Source: Vibrio maritimus (lineage in GTDB: Bacteria > Pseudomonadota > Gammaproteobacteria > Enterobacterales > Vibrionaceae). From it: a stretch of 64,000 nucleotides of DNA. The notes beneath the pieces are model-generated. The model was not told the origin of the DNA. It saw only the letters and a list, made by a program, of their open reading frames with translations, and ran no database searches. The stretch is from NCBI RefSeq assembly GCF_021441885.1, contig NZ_CP090439.1:1612001-1676000 (forward strand). The letters are read 5' to 3'. This document shows positions 45,111-54,131 of the stretch, one piece after another; the stretch's first letter is position 1, and each line of letters begins with the position of its first letter. A program made the translations under genes and the position numbers.

Positions 45111-45126
45111 TTTACGTTTACGTAAA
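45111..45126. promoter_or_regulatory. LiuR-type binding site 1
   Basis: TTTACGTTTACGTAAA has the ACGTAAACGT core (read on the minus strand) also found at 45140 and 58450. It overlaps a possible -35 TTTACG that has a 19-base spacing to TATGCT (45136-45141), the long spacing typical of MerR-controlled promoters. Confidence 0.75.
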
Positions 45127-45139
45127 TGTTAGTGCTATG

Positions 45140-45155
45140 CTTACGTAAACGTCAA
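45140..45155. promoter_or_regulatory. LiuR-type binding site 2
   Basis: CTTACGTAAACGTCAA shares the ACGTAAACGT core with the other two sites. It lies 29 bases from site 1 and between the two divergent operons. Confidence 0.7.
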
Positions 45156-45194
45156 GCTAATCATTAACAATGAAGTGGGTGAGGAAGCAAGGTG

Positions 45195-46400
45195 ATGGAT
45201 AAGCATGTTGAAGACAACGAAGTCTGGATAGTTGCAGCGAAGCGAACGCCGATGGGAAAATTTCAGGGTGATCTTGCTTCATTTAGTGCGACGGATTTAG
45301 GAGGCATCGCAATTAGCGCGGCGCTGAAAGAATCTGGGCTAGACGTAGACGTCGTTGATGAGGTCGTAATGGGCTGCGTGCTGACTGCAGGCGTTGGTCA
45401 AGCTCCGGCCAGACAAGCTGCTCTGAACGCGAATCTCAATCTCAACACGCCTTGCACAACCGTCAACAAGGTGTGTGGGTCGGGGATGAAAGCTGTGATG
45501 ATGGCGACCACTCAGATTCGCACGGGGGAAGCTGCGTGTGCGGTAGCGGGCGGGATGGAGAGTATGACCAATGCGCCATACTTGTTGCCGCAAGGGCGTA
45601 ATGGCATGCGTATTGGGCACAAAACGACTTATGATCATATGTTCCTAGACGGGCTTCAAGATGCCTATGACGGCGAGCTAATGGGTGTTTACGGTCAGAG
45701 AACCGCCGATGCACTCGGCTACAGCCGTGAACAAATGGATGAATGGGCGGTACGCTCAGCAATGAGAGCGAAAAGTGCCATAGAAAATGCCTCGTTTTCA
45801 CAAGAAACCGCCAAGATCCAATTAGATAACAACACTTTTATATCGAATGATGAGCTACCCAGTTCTATCCGAGTCAGTAAAATCCCCTCGCTAAAACCCG
45901 CTTTTGATAGCAGCGGTACCATCACAGCAGCAAACTCCAGTGCTATTTCGGACGGGGCTGCGGCATTAGTGCTGATAAGCAAAGCAAAAGGCCTAGACTT
46001 GGGACTCGCGTCGCTCGCTGTTGTTAAGGGACAGGTAACAGCTGCTAGAAGACCTTCAGAGTTTACACTGGCACCCATGGATGCCATTCAAAAGCTACTC
46101 AAGCAGCTCCAGTGGAATAAAAACGATGTTGATCTTTGGGAGATCAACGAAGCCTTTGCTGTTGTCACTCAAATAGCAATTGACCAGCTAGAACTCGACC
46201 CAGAAAGGGTCAATGTTAAAGGTGGTGCTTGCGCCTTAGGGCATCCAATCGGTGCGAGTGGCGCCCGAATTCTAGTGACGCTCATACATGCGCTGAGAGA
46301 AAGAGCACTCAAATCAGATAAACCTCTAAAAGGAATTGCCACTTTGTGTATTGGTGGCGGTGAGGCAACCGCGGTCGCCATCGAAGTACCGAATATTTAA
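45195..46400 (+). CDS. Acetyl-CoA acetyltransferase (thiolase)
   Basis: The 401-residue thiolase has the acyl-binding cysteine in NKVCGSGMKAVMM (about residue 93), the base GHPIGASGARI, and CIGGGEATAV near the end. It makes acetyl-CoA from acetoacetyl-CoA or splits 2-methylacetoacetyl-CoA. First gene of the valine/isoleucine operon, so it may finish isoleucine breakdown or use acetoacetate from leucine. I chose ATG 45195 rather than the adjoining GTG 45192; GAGGA lies upstream. Confidence 0.92.
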   Translation: MDKHVEDNEVWIVAAKRTPMGKFQGDLASFSATDLGGIAISAALKESGLDVDVVDEVVMGCVLTAGVGQAPARQAALNANLNLNTPCTTVNKVCGSGMKAVMMATTQIRTGEAACAVAGGMESMTNAPYLLPQGRNGMRIGHKTTYDHMFLDGLQDAYDGELMGVYGQRTADALGYSREQMDEWAVRSAMRAKSAIENASFSQETAKIQLDNNTFISNDELPSSIRVSKIPSLKPAFDSSGTITAANSSAISDGAAALVLISKAKGLDLGLASLAVVKGQVTAARRPSEFTLAPMDAIQKLLKQLQWNKNDVDLWEINEAFAVVTQIAIDQLELDPERVNVKGGACALGHPIGASGARILVTLIHALRERALKSDKPLKGIATLCIGGGEATAVAIEVPNI

Positions 46401-46422
46401 CGGACATTATGAGGACTTACTC

Positions 46423-47916
46423 ATGACCAACAACGTTAGAAATTTTATTGATGGTCAAGCCATCGTCTCTAATGCGACAGAATGGCTTGACGTCACTGAC
46501 CCGAGTACCAACGATGTCATTGGAATGGTGCCACTGACGCCGATGGACGAGATGGAAGCCGCCATTGAGCAAGCTGTTTTAGCTCAAAGAGTGTGGCGTG
46601 AGGTGGCAGTGTCAGAACGTGCTCGTTTAATGCTTCGTTATCAGCACTTACTGAAAGAGCACCACGACGATATCGCAGCAGTGCTCTCCAAAGAAACAGG
46701 CAAGACCCTGGCAGATGCCAAGGGTGATGTGTGGCGTGGGATCGAGGTGGTGGAGCAAGCAGCAAACATTGCCTCAAATATGATGGGCGAAACCGTCGAG
46801 AATGTGGCGACAGATATCGATAGCTATTCGCTCATTCAGCCACTTGGTGTGTGCTGTGGTATTACTCCGTTTAATTTTCCAGCCATGATACCGCTTTGGA
46901 TGTTCCCGATTGCCATAGCAGCAGGCAATGCCTTTGTTCTCAAGCCTTCAGAGCAAGTTCCTTTTACCGCATTAAAACTCGCTGAGCTATTCCATCAAGC
47001 GCGTGCGCCAAAAGGTATTTTGCAGGTTATTCATGGGTCGAAGCCCCAGGTTGACTACTTGCTAACTCACCCAAACATTTGCGCGGTTTCATTTGTTGGT
47101 TCAGTACCCACCGCTCAATACATATATCAAACGGGAACGGCAAATCACAAGCGAGTACAAGCCTTTGCGGGCGCGAAAAACCATATGGTGATCATGCCTG
47201 ACGCAAATAAAGAGCAGGTTATTGACCAATTGGTGGGTTCGTCGGTGGGCGCAGCGGGGCAGCGTTGCATGGCGATTTCCGTAGCGGTGTTTGTCGGTAG
47301 CGCAAATCAGTGGATTGATGAACTTAGTGATGCAATGAAGACGATCCAGCCTGGCGCATGGAATGATGCCTCAGCCGCTTATGGACCACTTATTAGTAAA
47401 CAAGCGAAAAAACGTGTGTTGGATCTAATTGAAAAAGGGAAGTCAGAGGGAGCGCAGTGCCTGCTAGATGGCTCCAACAGTACTGTCAAAGGTTATCCGA
47501 ACGGAAACTGGGTCTCTCCAACTTTGTTTAAAGGAGTGACACCAGAGATGGCGATTTATAAAGAAGAGATATTCGGACCCGTATTGGTGTGTATAGAGGT
47601 GGACCGCTTAGAGGAGGCAATTGCTTTGGTAAACGCCAATCCATACGGCAATGGTACGTCTATCTTTACAGCGAGCGGTGGAGCTGCACGCAAATATCAA
47701 CATCAGGTGCTCGTGGGTCAGGTAGGGATCAATGTTCCGATCCCAGTTCCGCTACCATTTTTTTCATTTACAGGCTGGCGCGGCAGCTTCTATGGCGATC
47801 TTCATGCCTACGGTAAACAAGCCGTTCGTTTTTACACCGAGACCAAAACCGTTACCGCAAAATGGTTTGAAGAAGATGTGTCTGATGGTCCCAATTTAAC
47901 GATTCAGCTTCGCTGA
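46423..47916 (+). CDS. mmsA: Methylmalonate-semialdehyde dehydrogenase (CoA-acylating)
   Basis: The 497-residue aldehyde dehydrogenase has GVCCGITPFNFPAMIPLW (about 141-158), GSVPTAQYIY, and the catalytic cysteine in GAAGQRCMAIS (about residue 284). It turns methylmalonate semialdehyde into propionyl-CoA at the end of valine catabolism. I chose ATG 46423, which follows a GAGGAC site and matches the family start; 22 bases separate it from the thiolase stop. Confidence 0.94.
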   Translation: MTNNVRNFIDGQAIVSNATEWLDVTDPSTNDVIGMVPLTPMDEMEAAIEQAVLAQRVWREVAVSERARLMLRYQHLLKEHHDDIAAVLSKETGKTLADAKGDVWRGIEVVEQAANIASNMMGETVENVATDIDSYSLIQPLGVCCGITPFNFPAMIPLWMFPIAIAAGNAFVLKPSEQVPFTALKLAELFHQARAPKGILQVIHGSKPQVDYLLTHPNICAVSFVGSVPTAQYIYQTGTANHKRVQAFAGAKNHMVIMPDANKEQVIDQLVGSSVGAAGQRCMAISVAVFVGSANQWIDELSDAMKTIQPGAWNDASAAYGPLISKQAKKRVLDLIEKGKSEGAQCLLDGSNSTVKGYPNGNWVSPTLFKGVTPEMAIYKEEIFGPVLVCIEVDRLEEAIALVNANPYGNGTSIFTASGGAARKYQHQVLVGQVGINVPIPVPLPFFSFTGWRGSFYGDLHAYGKQAVRFYTETKTVTAKWFEEDVSDGPNLTIQLR

Positions 47917-47949
47917 AAAAAGGTGAGCTTCGCAAATGGAGGGTAAATG

Positions 47950-49104
47950 ATGGATTTTGAACTTAACGAAGACCAGCGAGCCTTTGCGGACACAGCAAGT
48001 CAGTTCGCAACAGAGAGCCTACTTCCAAATGCTGCAAAATGGGACGAAGAATGCCATTTTCCCAAAGACGTTCTAAGACAAGCGGGTGATATTGGTTTTC
48101 TTAGCCTTTATACACCGGAAGAGCAAGGTGGGCTGGGGTTAAGTCGGCTAGATGCGTCCATCGTTTTCGAGCAGCTAAGTATGGGCTGCACATCGACGAC
48201 AGCTTTCATGACGATTCACAACATGGTGACGTGGATGGTCGCCAGCTTTGCGGACGATACCGCTCGTCAGCGATTTGTACCTAAGCTTATCTCTGGAGAA
48301 TGGCTTGGCTCATACTGTTTAACTGAGCCTAATGCTGGTTCCGATGCAGCGTCACTCACTACAAATGCGAGTCTTGAGGGCGACTATTACGTGCTCAATG
48401 GCGCTAAAACTTTTATCTCTGGTGCAGGAGATACTGAAGTGTTGTTGGTGATGGCGAGAACCGGAGAGGTCGGCGCAAAAGGGATTTCTGCATTTGTACT
48501 GGATGCAGATTCCGAAGGAATCAGCTTCGGCCGTAAAGAGCCAAAGATGGGCTGGAATAGCCAACCCACAAGAGCCATTACTTTTCAGAACGTGAAAGTA
48601 CCAGTGAATCAGTTGTTGGGTCGTGAAGGTGAGGGCTTTACATTTGCCATGAAAGGTTTGGATGGTGGGCGTATCAATATCGCGACCTGTTCAGTCGGGA
48701 CCGCGCAGCACGCGCTAAACCAGGCGACTCAATATCTGCAAGAAAGAAAGCAGTTCGGTCAACCTCTAGCGAGCTTTCAAGCACTCCAATTTAAGTTAGC
48801 TGATCTTGCTACTGAGTTGGTCGCAGCAAGGCAAATGGTTCGCTTGGCAGCGTTCAAGCTCGACGCTGGGCACGCAGATGCCACGACATATTGCGCGATG
48901 GCGAAACGCTACGCGACCGACGTTGGCTTTAAGGTATGTGACGGTGTACTTCAGCTATTTGGTGGATATGGCTACATCAAGGAGTATTCGTTAGAGCGTC
49001 ACTTCCGAGATGTTCGTGTTCATCAGATCCTTGAGGGTACCAACGAAATCATGCGCCTCATCATTGCAAGGCGATTGCTAAATAGCAGTTACCCGATCGA
49101 ATAG
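47950..49104 (+). CDS. Acyl-CoA dehydrogenase (isobutyryl-CoA type)
   Basis: The 384-residue FAD enzyme has CLTEPNAGSDAASL (about 122-135), TFISGAGDTEVLLVM, ERKQFGQPLASFQALQ and LFGGYGYIKEYSLERHFRD. The base glutamate is likely in the C-terminal ILEGTNEIMR, the usual position for short/branched-chain types. In this operon it should oxidise isobutyryl-CoA or 2-methylbutyryl-CoA. I chose the second of two neighbouring ATGs (47950) because the GGAGGG site lies too close to the first (47947). Confidence 0.9.
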   Translation: MDFELNEDQRAFADTASQFATESLLPNAAKWDEECHFPKDVLRQAGDIGFLSLYTPEEQGGLGLSRLDASIVFEQLSMGCTSTTAFMTIHNMVTWMVASFADDTARQRFVPKLISGEWLGSYCLTEPNAGSDAASLTTNASLEGDYYVLNGAKTFISGAGDTEVLLVMARTGEVGAKGISAFVLDADSEGISFGRKEPKMGWNSQPTRAITFQNVKVPVNQLLGREGEGFTFAMKGLDGGRINIATCSVGTAQHALNQATQYLQERKQFGQPLASFQALQFKLADLATELVAARQMVRLAAFKLDAGHADATTYCAMAKRYATDVGFKVCDGVLQLFGGYGYIKEYSLERHFRDVRVHQILEGTNEIMRLIIARRLLNSSYPIE

Positions 49105-49141
49105 TGCTACCTTCAAAATGAGCGGATAAGGAGAACGCCTC

Positions 49142-49924
49142 ATGTCTGAGTCATCATTGATTCCTCATCAGATACAGGACCACGTTGCAACGATCACGAT
49201 CAGCAACCCGCCAGCGAACACCTGGACGGCGGCAAGTCTCAACAACCTAAAAAGCTTAGTCGATGAGCTGAACGCTAACAGAGAGGTCTATGCTTTAGTT
49301 ATCACCGGGCAAGGAGAGAAGTTTTTTTCTGCTGGTGCAGATTTAAATGTGTTTGCAGGCGGCGATAAAGAGAGTGCTTGTTTGATGTCACGCACTTTTG
49401 GTGAAGCGTTCGAAGCCTTATCAGAGTTTCGTGGAGTGTCGATCGCCGCCATCAATGGCTACGCTATGGGAGGAGGCCTAGAAGTCGCGCTAGCTTGTGA
49501 CATTCGTATTGCTGAGTCACACGCTGTGCTCGCCTTGCCTGAAGCGAAAGTGGGATTATTGCCTTGTGCTGGTGGTACACAAAATCTCACGGCGTTAGTC
49601 GGGGAGGGCTGGGCAAAACGAATAATCTTGTGTGGTGAGCAAGTTTCAGCGCAGCAAGCATTGCAAATTAAGCTGGTTGAGGAGGTTGTAGATAAGGGGC
49701 AAGCCTTAGCAGCTGCGAGTAAGCTTGCTAAACAAGTCGCCAATCAGTCGCCTTCATCAGTAGCAGCATGTAAAACGCTAATTCAAAGCAACCGAGGTCA
49801 TTTTATATCACACGGTTTAGTCAAAGAGCGCGAGTTATTTATTCAATTATTCGATACCGAGGATCAAGCAGAGGGCGTGAATGCATTTCTAGAGAAACGT
49901 CCACCTCAATGGAAGAATCGTTAG
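49142..49924 (+). CDS. Enoyl-CoA hydratase
   Basis: The 260-residue crotonase-family protein has FFSAGADLNVFAGGD (about 61-75), NGYAMGGGLEVALACDIRI (about 105-123) and the glutamate in ALPEAKVGLLP (about 137). It should hydrate methacrylyl-CoA (valine) or tiglyl-CoA (isoleucine) after the acyl-CoA dehydrogenase step. The start has a weak AAGGAG further upstream (49127-49132). The next gene starts nine bases after its stop. Confidence 0.9.
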   Translation: MSESSLIPHQIQDHVATITISNPPANTWTAASLNNLKSLVDELNANREVYALVITGQGEKFFSAGADLNVFAGGDKESACLMSRTFGEAFEALSEFRGVSIAAINGYAMGGGLEVALACDIRIAESHAVLALPEAKVGLLPCAGGTQNLTALVGEGWAKRIILCGEQVSAQQALQIKLVEEVVDKGQALAAASKLAKQVANQSPSSVAACKTLIQSNRGHFISHGLVKERELFIQLFDTEDQAEGVNAFLEKRPPQWKNR

Positions 49925-49932
49925 GAGGTTTT

Positions 49933-51057
49933 ATGGCACCAGTCCAGTTCCAGGAAGTTAGCTGTGACAATGGCAATGTGATTGGTATTGCTACACTCAA
50001 TAATCCGAAGGCGCTCAACGCACTGACCTTCGACATGTTAGTGCTGTTGAAGCAGCAGTTAGAGGTGTGGCATGAGGATGACAACGTACTTTGCGTTCTA
50101 TTGGATGGCTCAGGCGATAAGGCCTTTTGTGCTGGGGGCGATGTACGCGCTCTGCATGACAAGATGAAACAGGGGCCTTTAGACGATGCAAAAGCCTATG
50201 GCGAGCAGTTTTTTGCGACCGAATACGAGTGCGACTACCTAATCCATACTTATTGCAAACCCATCATTGCATGGGGAGAAGGTATTGTCATGGGCGGAGG
50301 AATGGGGCTGTTTATGGGGGCGAGCCATAAGGTGGTAACGCCAGACTCTCGACTCGCGATGCCAGAGATTAATATCGGTCTCTTTCCCGATGTAGGTGCC
50401 ACCTATTTTTTAAATCAACTAGAAGACAATATTGGTCTGTTTCTCGGACTAACTGGCGTTATGATGAATGCCACCGATGCGTTAGATATCCATCTCGCTG
50501 ACCATCTAAACGCGCCTTCTGATAAACAGAGATTGATAGGACAACTTCAAAGCGCTGAGTGGGATAGCGTTGAAGACAGCTATGACTACATCACTGAAAT
50601 CCTTAGCGAGTTATCCGACAAGGCCAATATCGCTAAGCCTGAAGCGCAGCTTAAACCACTACTTCCTGATATATCGTTAGCATGTAACTCAGATAACCTC
50701 ACCGATGTATACGCCAATATCATGGCGTTACCTTGTCACGAAAAGTGGATGGAGGCTGCTAAGCAAAACCTTATGGACGGTAGCGCTATTACAGCACACA
50801 TCTGTTTTAGACAAATCAAGAATTACAGTCACTTATCTTTAGCCGACTGCTTCCGACTTGAGCTAATCCTCGGACTTAGAAGTGTTCTTCTCGGTGAGTT
50901 TCAGGAAGGCGTGCGCGCTCGTTTAGTTGATAAGGATGGTATGCCGAACTGGAAGTATCAACATGTCAGCTTGGTGGATAGAAGCGTCATTGATGAGTTA
51001 TTCACCTCATTATGGCGCGATGAAGAGCATCCTCTCGCCAAACTTGGACACTATTGA
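49933..51057 (+). CDS. 3-hydroxyisobutyryl-CoA hydrolase
   Basis: The 374-residue crotonase-fold enzyme frees 3-hydroxyisobutyrate from its CoA ester in valine breakdown. It has KAFCAGGDVRALHD (about 65-78), GEGIVMGGGMGLFMGASH (about 113-130) and MPEINIGLFPDVGATYF (about 144-160), typical of the hydrolase subgroup. I chose ATG 49933 with a TAGGAGG site; ATG 49909 overlaps the previous gene and lacks one. Confidence 0.92.
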   Translation: MAPVQFQEVSCDNGNVIGIATLNNPKALNALTFDMLVLLKQQLEVWHEDDNVLCVLLDGSGDKAFCAGGDVRALHDKMKQGPLDDAKAYGEQFFATEYECDYLIHTYCKPIIAWGEGIVMGGGMGLFMGASHKVVTPDSRLAMPEINIGLFPDVGATYFLNQLEDNIGLFLGLTGVMMNATDALDIHLADHLNAPSDKQRLIGQLQSAEWDSVEDSYDYITEILSELSDKANIAKPEAQLKPLLPDISLACNSDNLTDVYANIMALPCHEKWMEAAKQNLMDGSAITAHICFRQIKNYSHLSLADCFRLELILGLRSVLLGEFQEGVRARLVDKDGMPNWKYQHVSLVDRSVIDELFTSLWRDEEHPLAKLGHY

Positions 51058-51090
51058 GTCAACTACGGTGGAATAAATAAGGAGATAATT

Positions 51091-52005
51091 ATGAACGAGC
51101 AAGCTAACACCACGATTGCTTTTGTCGGGCTTGGAAACATGGGAACTCCTATGGCAAGTAACCTGCTTAAAGCTGGGTTTGCCGTTCGTGTTTATGACCG
51201 TGTGCCAGCGCTGATTGAAGCGTTGAAGCAAGAGGGTGCGGTGGGGTGTTCAAGTCTAAGAGATACCGTAGAGAGTGCCAATATCGTCGTAACCATGTTG
51301 CCTGCGGGTGAGCATGTTAAAACAGTGTTCCTTGGTACCGAATCTGATGAGGGGGTGCTTGAGCTCATCTCGAACGACACGTTTTTGATTGATTGCTCGA
51401 CGATTGACCCGGATACGGCGAGAGCAGTCGCAGGCGTTGCCTCTGAAAAAGGCATCGAGTTTGTCGATGCGCCTGTTTCTGGTGGTGTTGCAGGTGCCTC
51501 GGCTGGCACGCTGACCTTCATTGTTGGCGGAACGGACTCTGCTTTTAGTAAGGCGAAAGCAATCTTGTCCCATATGGGAAAAAACGTGTTTCACGCTGGG
51601 AAAGCGGGCGACGGCCAAATGGCAAAGATATGCAATAACTTATTATTGGGTTCTGTCATGGCAGCGACATGTGAAGCCCTTAATCTTGGTGTGGATAACG
51701 ATCTCAATCCTGAGGTGTTATCAAATATTATGCTACAGAGTTCTGGAAGAAACTGGGTTTTAGAACTATATAACCCTTGTCCGGGAGTTTTGGAGCACGC
51801 GCCAGCGAGCCACCAATATACTCCCGGTTTTATGTGTAAGTTGATGTCAAAGGATTTGGGGCTTGGGTTAGATGCGGCGAAATTGAGCCAATCTTCAGTG
51901 CCCATGGGAGCGTTAGCTCACAGTCTCTACGCACTCCATAACCGAAACGGAAATGCGGAGTTAGATTTCTCAAGTCTTTTTGAGTTTTTTAGCAATAAGC
52001 AGTAG
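51091..52005 (+). CDS. mmsB: 3-hydroxyisobutyrate dehydrogenase
   Basis: The 304-residue NAD enzyme has the Rossmann start IAFVGLGNMGTPMASNLL (about 8-25), the substrate motif DAPVSGGVAGASAGTL (about 127-142) and the catalytic lysine in GDGQMAKICNNLLLG (about residue 178). It makes methylmalonate semialdehyde, the substrate of MmsA in the same operon. An AAGGAG site lies before the ATG. Confidence 0.94.
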   Translation: MNEQANTTIAFVGLGNMGTPMASNLLKAGFAVRVYDRVPALIEALKQEGAVGCSSLRDTVESANIVVTMLPAGEHVKTVFLGTESDEGVLELISNDTFLIDCSTIDPDTARAVAGVASEKGIEFVDAPVSGGVAGASAGTLTFIVGGTDSAFSKAKAILSHMGKNVFHAGKAGDGQMAKICNNLLLGSVMAATCEALNLGVDNDLNPEVLSNIMLQSSGRNWVLELYNPCPGVLEHAPASHQYTPGFMCKLMSKDLGLGLDAAKLSQSSVPMGALAHSLYALHNRNGNAELDFSSLFEFFSNKQ

Positions 52006-52018
52006 AAGGGAGAAGTAA

Positions 52019-52777
52019 ATGGAACTTGAACAGAGCGTTATCGCTATTACTGGTGCAGGACAAGGATTAGGTCAAACTATGGCGACAAGCCTAGCTTCGC
52101 AGGGAGCGAGCTTGGCACTGCTCGATGTCAATCAAGACGCCTTAACAGAGACAAAAGAACTCTGCGAGGCATTTGGGGTAAAAGCGCAAACTTATCAAGT
52201 CGATGTCACGAATGAAGAACAAGTGGAGCAGGTGTTTAGTGACATTGTCACTGAATTTGGTGCTCTTAACGGTCTTGTCAACAATGCCGGCATTCTTCGT
52301 GATGGCATGCTCGTCAAAGCAAGGGGTGGCGAAATCACTAAGATGTCTCTAGGTGACTTTAACGCGGTCATTAATGTCAATCTTACTGGTACTTTTCTGT
52401 GCGGTCGTGAGGCTGCAGTGAAGATGATTGAGTCAGACTCTCGCGGTGTCATCATCAATATCTCTAGCGTGTCACGAGCGGGTAATATGGGGCAAACCAA
52501 CTACGCAGCTTCTAAGGCAGCAGTTGCGACCATGTCATCGGTGTGGGGTAAAGAACTGGCTCGTTACGGTATCCGCTCGGTAGCGATTGCACCGGGTGTT
52601 GTAGAAACGTCGATGACTGCTTCCATGAAACCAGAAGCGCGTGAGCGCCTAGAGAATATGGTGCCAGTGCGTCGAATGGCTGATCCGTCAGAAATCGCCC
52701 ATACCGTTCGTTATATTCTTGAAAACGAATATGTGAATGGTCGCGTGATTGAGGTAGACGGTGGGCTAGTTATCTAA
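52019..52777 (+). CDS. Short-chain dehydrogenase (3-hydroxyacyl-CoA type)
   Basis: The 252-residue SDR has the TGAGQGLGQ cofactor motif (about 11-19), NNAG (about 88-91), a catalytic serine in ISSVSRAG and the YAASK motif (about 161-165). Being last in the operon, it could oxidise 3-hydroxy-2-methylbutyryl-CoA in isoleucine breakdown, with the thiolase completing the path. A FabG-like role cannot be ruled out. It begins 13 bases after mmsB with a GAAGGGAG site. Confidence 0.85.
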   Translation: MELEQSVIAITGAGQGLGQTMATSLASQGASLALLDVNQDALTETKELCEAFGVKAQTYQVDVTNEEQVEQVFSDIVTEFGALNGLVNNAGILRDGMLVKARGGEITKMSLGDFNAVINVNLTGTFLCGREAAVKMIESDSRGVIINISSVSRAGNMGQTNYAASKAAVATMSSVWGKELARYGIRSVAIAPGVVETSMTASMKPEARERLENMVPVRRMADPSEIAHTVRYILENEYVNGRVIEVDGGLVI

Positions 52778-52807
52778 ATATTTATTGTCAGCGTTATGAG
52801 TCATTTG

Positions 52808-52840
52808 ACCTCTACCTGAAAAGGTAGAGGTCTTTATTTT
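52808..52840 (+). terminator. Terminator of the valine/isoleucine operon
   Basis: A perfect 10-bp stem ACCTCTACCT / AGGTAGAGGT with loop GAAA is followed by CTTTATTTTT. Confidence 0.92.
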
Positions 52841-52988
52841 TGTAACCCTTTGCTTTTATGACGATATGTTTGCTTGGCTTATGTCATCGTCTAAAATTGC
52901 TTGCTTAATCACATTAAGTAATACAATAGCATTGTAGTATGTTTGTTATCCATCTGGAGACCCTACAACGATAACAAGGACATCTATA

Positions 52989-53624
52989 ATGAAAAAAATC
53001 TTACTTGGATTAGCGGCTGCGAGCCTAATGGCGGGCGCAGCACAAGCATCTACTCAAGTGATTACCTCTTCTTCAAATGAGCTGTTACAAGATCCCCAGT
53101 TTACTGAGTTTAGAAGCAACAAAGGTAAGAGTGATTTCTGGCGTAAAGAAGCGGATAACAAGAACGGAAAAGGCGATGTTGGTAGCTCAAAAGACACGGC
53201 TTTTGATGATGAAGGATCAGTGCGCATTCGCTTTAGAAATGCGACCGATGACTTCTCAGCAACACCGGGTGTGAGTCAAGAAGTCGCTGGTCTGAAACCT
53301 AACACTGACTATACACTTTCGTTCTACTACAACGACAAGAAGGGTGATAACTCACCGAGCCAACTACTTGCTGGTGTGCTCGGTGCAAACGGCAAGACAC
53401 TGAAAGAGAAATCAATTCACGTTACTGATCTTTCTGATAGCCCTAAAGGTGCTGTGAAGAAGTCATTCCGCCAAGCGTTACTTTCGTTTAATTCTGGTGA
53501 TAATACCAGTGCCGTTATTTATACCAGAATGCGTATCACCGATACATCGGGTATCAATATGGATGGTGATATCGGTAAGCAAACTGAAGTACGTTTGGAT
53601 GAGTTTGCTTTGAAAGCTCAATAA
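52989..53624 (+). CDS. Secreted protein with probable carbohydrate-binding-like fold
   Basis: The 211-residue protein has a clear signal peptide (MKKILLGLAAASLM, cut after AQA near residue 20). The body is beta-rich and hydrophilic; LKPNTDYTLSFYYNDKKGDN is like the core strands of galactose-binding-type modules (CenC-like). No catalytic motif is seen. AACAAGGA lies before the ATG and a terminator follows, so it is a single gene. The ligand is unknown; the fold call is an inference from pattern only. Confidence 0.65.
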   Translation: MKKILLGLAAASLMAGAAQASTQVITSSSNELLQDPQFTEFRSNKGKSDFWRKEADNKNGKGDVGSSKDTAFDDEGSVRIRFRNATDDFSATPGVSQEVAGLKPNTDYTLSFYYNDKKGDNSPSQLLAGVLGANGKTLKEKSIHVTDLSDSPKGAVKKSFRQALLSFNSGDNTSAVIYTRMRITDTSGINMDGDIGKQTEVRLDEFALKAQ

Positions 53625-53647
53625 TGCGCTATTAGCTTATATACCGA

Positions 53648-53678
53648 AAAGCCTCAGCAACCGCTGGGGCTTTCCTTT
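53648..53678 (+). terminator. Terminator after the secreted protein gene
   Basis: The 11-bp stem AAAGCCTCAGC / GCTGGGGCTTT (one G-U pair) with loop AACC is followed by CCTTTT. Confidence 0.8.
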
Positions 53679-53902
53679 TGCATACCGCACCCAATGTCTT
53701 CAAATAGCTCAAGGGCAGCACAATAAGCTTCTGCAATAATGGTACTTTTACTCAGGTGTTTTCTCTGAACCATATTGGTCAATAGATGAAGTATTTGGAT
53801 CAGTTTTATCCTTTTGTCATAGTCAAGCGACCAATCAGGCTCCGTGACTAAGGGCTGTCCCTTAAGTGCTCTTTTAAGTGGCAGTCTATAGTCGACAAAT
53901 GT
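53654..53902 (-). pseudogene. In-frame continuation of the neighbouring gene after a stop codon
   Basis: Directly after the TAA at 53903-53905 the same frame stays open for 82 codons and ends at TGA 53654-53656, inside a terminator stem. It reads like real protein: TFVDYRLPLKRALKG, then a helical part (KRIKLIQILHLLTNM and IIAEAYCAALELFEDIG). There is no ribosome site or early start codon in it. The simplest view is one gene of about 150 codons broken by a nonsense codon. Confidence 0.5.
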
Positions 53903-54103
53903 TTAGCTATGCACTAACGCCAAACAGGCTAAGACCAATATCTTCTCACCGATCGGGCTAGCAGCATCCGTACTACCCAAACTATGTTTAAGTTCGCTTA
54001 GATAGCTTTGAGCTGCTTTCTTGCACAGAGGTTGTGGACACTGAGTATGAGTCTCGGCAACCTCATAATTCATGCGCACAGCAATATCGTTAGTTCTTCG
54101 CAT
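53903..54103 (-). CDS. Small hypothetical protein, possibly a truncated gene
   Basis: The 66-residue protein begins MRRTNDIAVRMNYEVAE at ATG 54103, with a strong AGGAG site. It has no signal peptide and is mostly helical, with two cysteines near residues 22 and 27. The frame continues open for 82 codons beyond the TAA, so this may be the first part of a longer, interrupted gene. It lies just before the gene at 54132 in the minus-strand order, 28 bases downstream of that gene's stop, possibly co-transcribed. No family recognised. Confidence 0.55.
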   Translation of the reverse strand: MRRTNDIAVRMNYEVAETHTQCPQPLCKKAAQSYLSELKHSLGSTDAASPIGEKILVLACLALVHS

Positions 54104-54131
54104 AACCACTCCTATATTAGTTAACTCGTGG

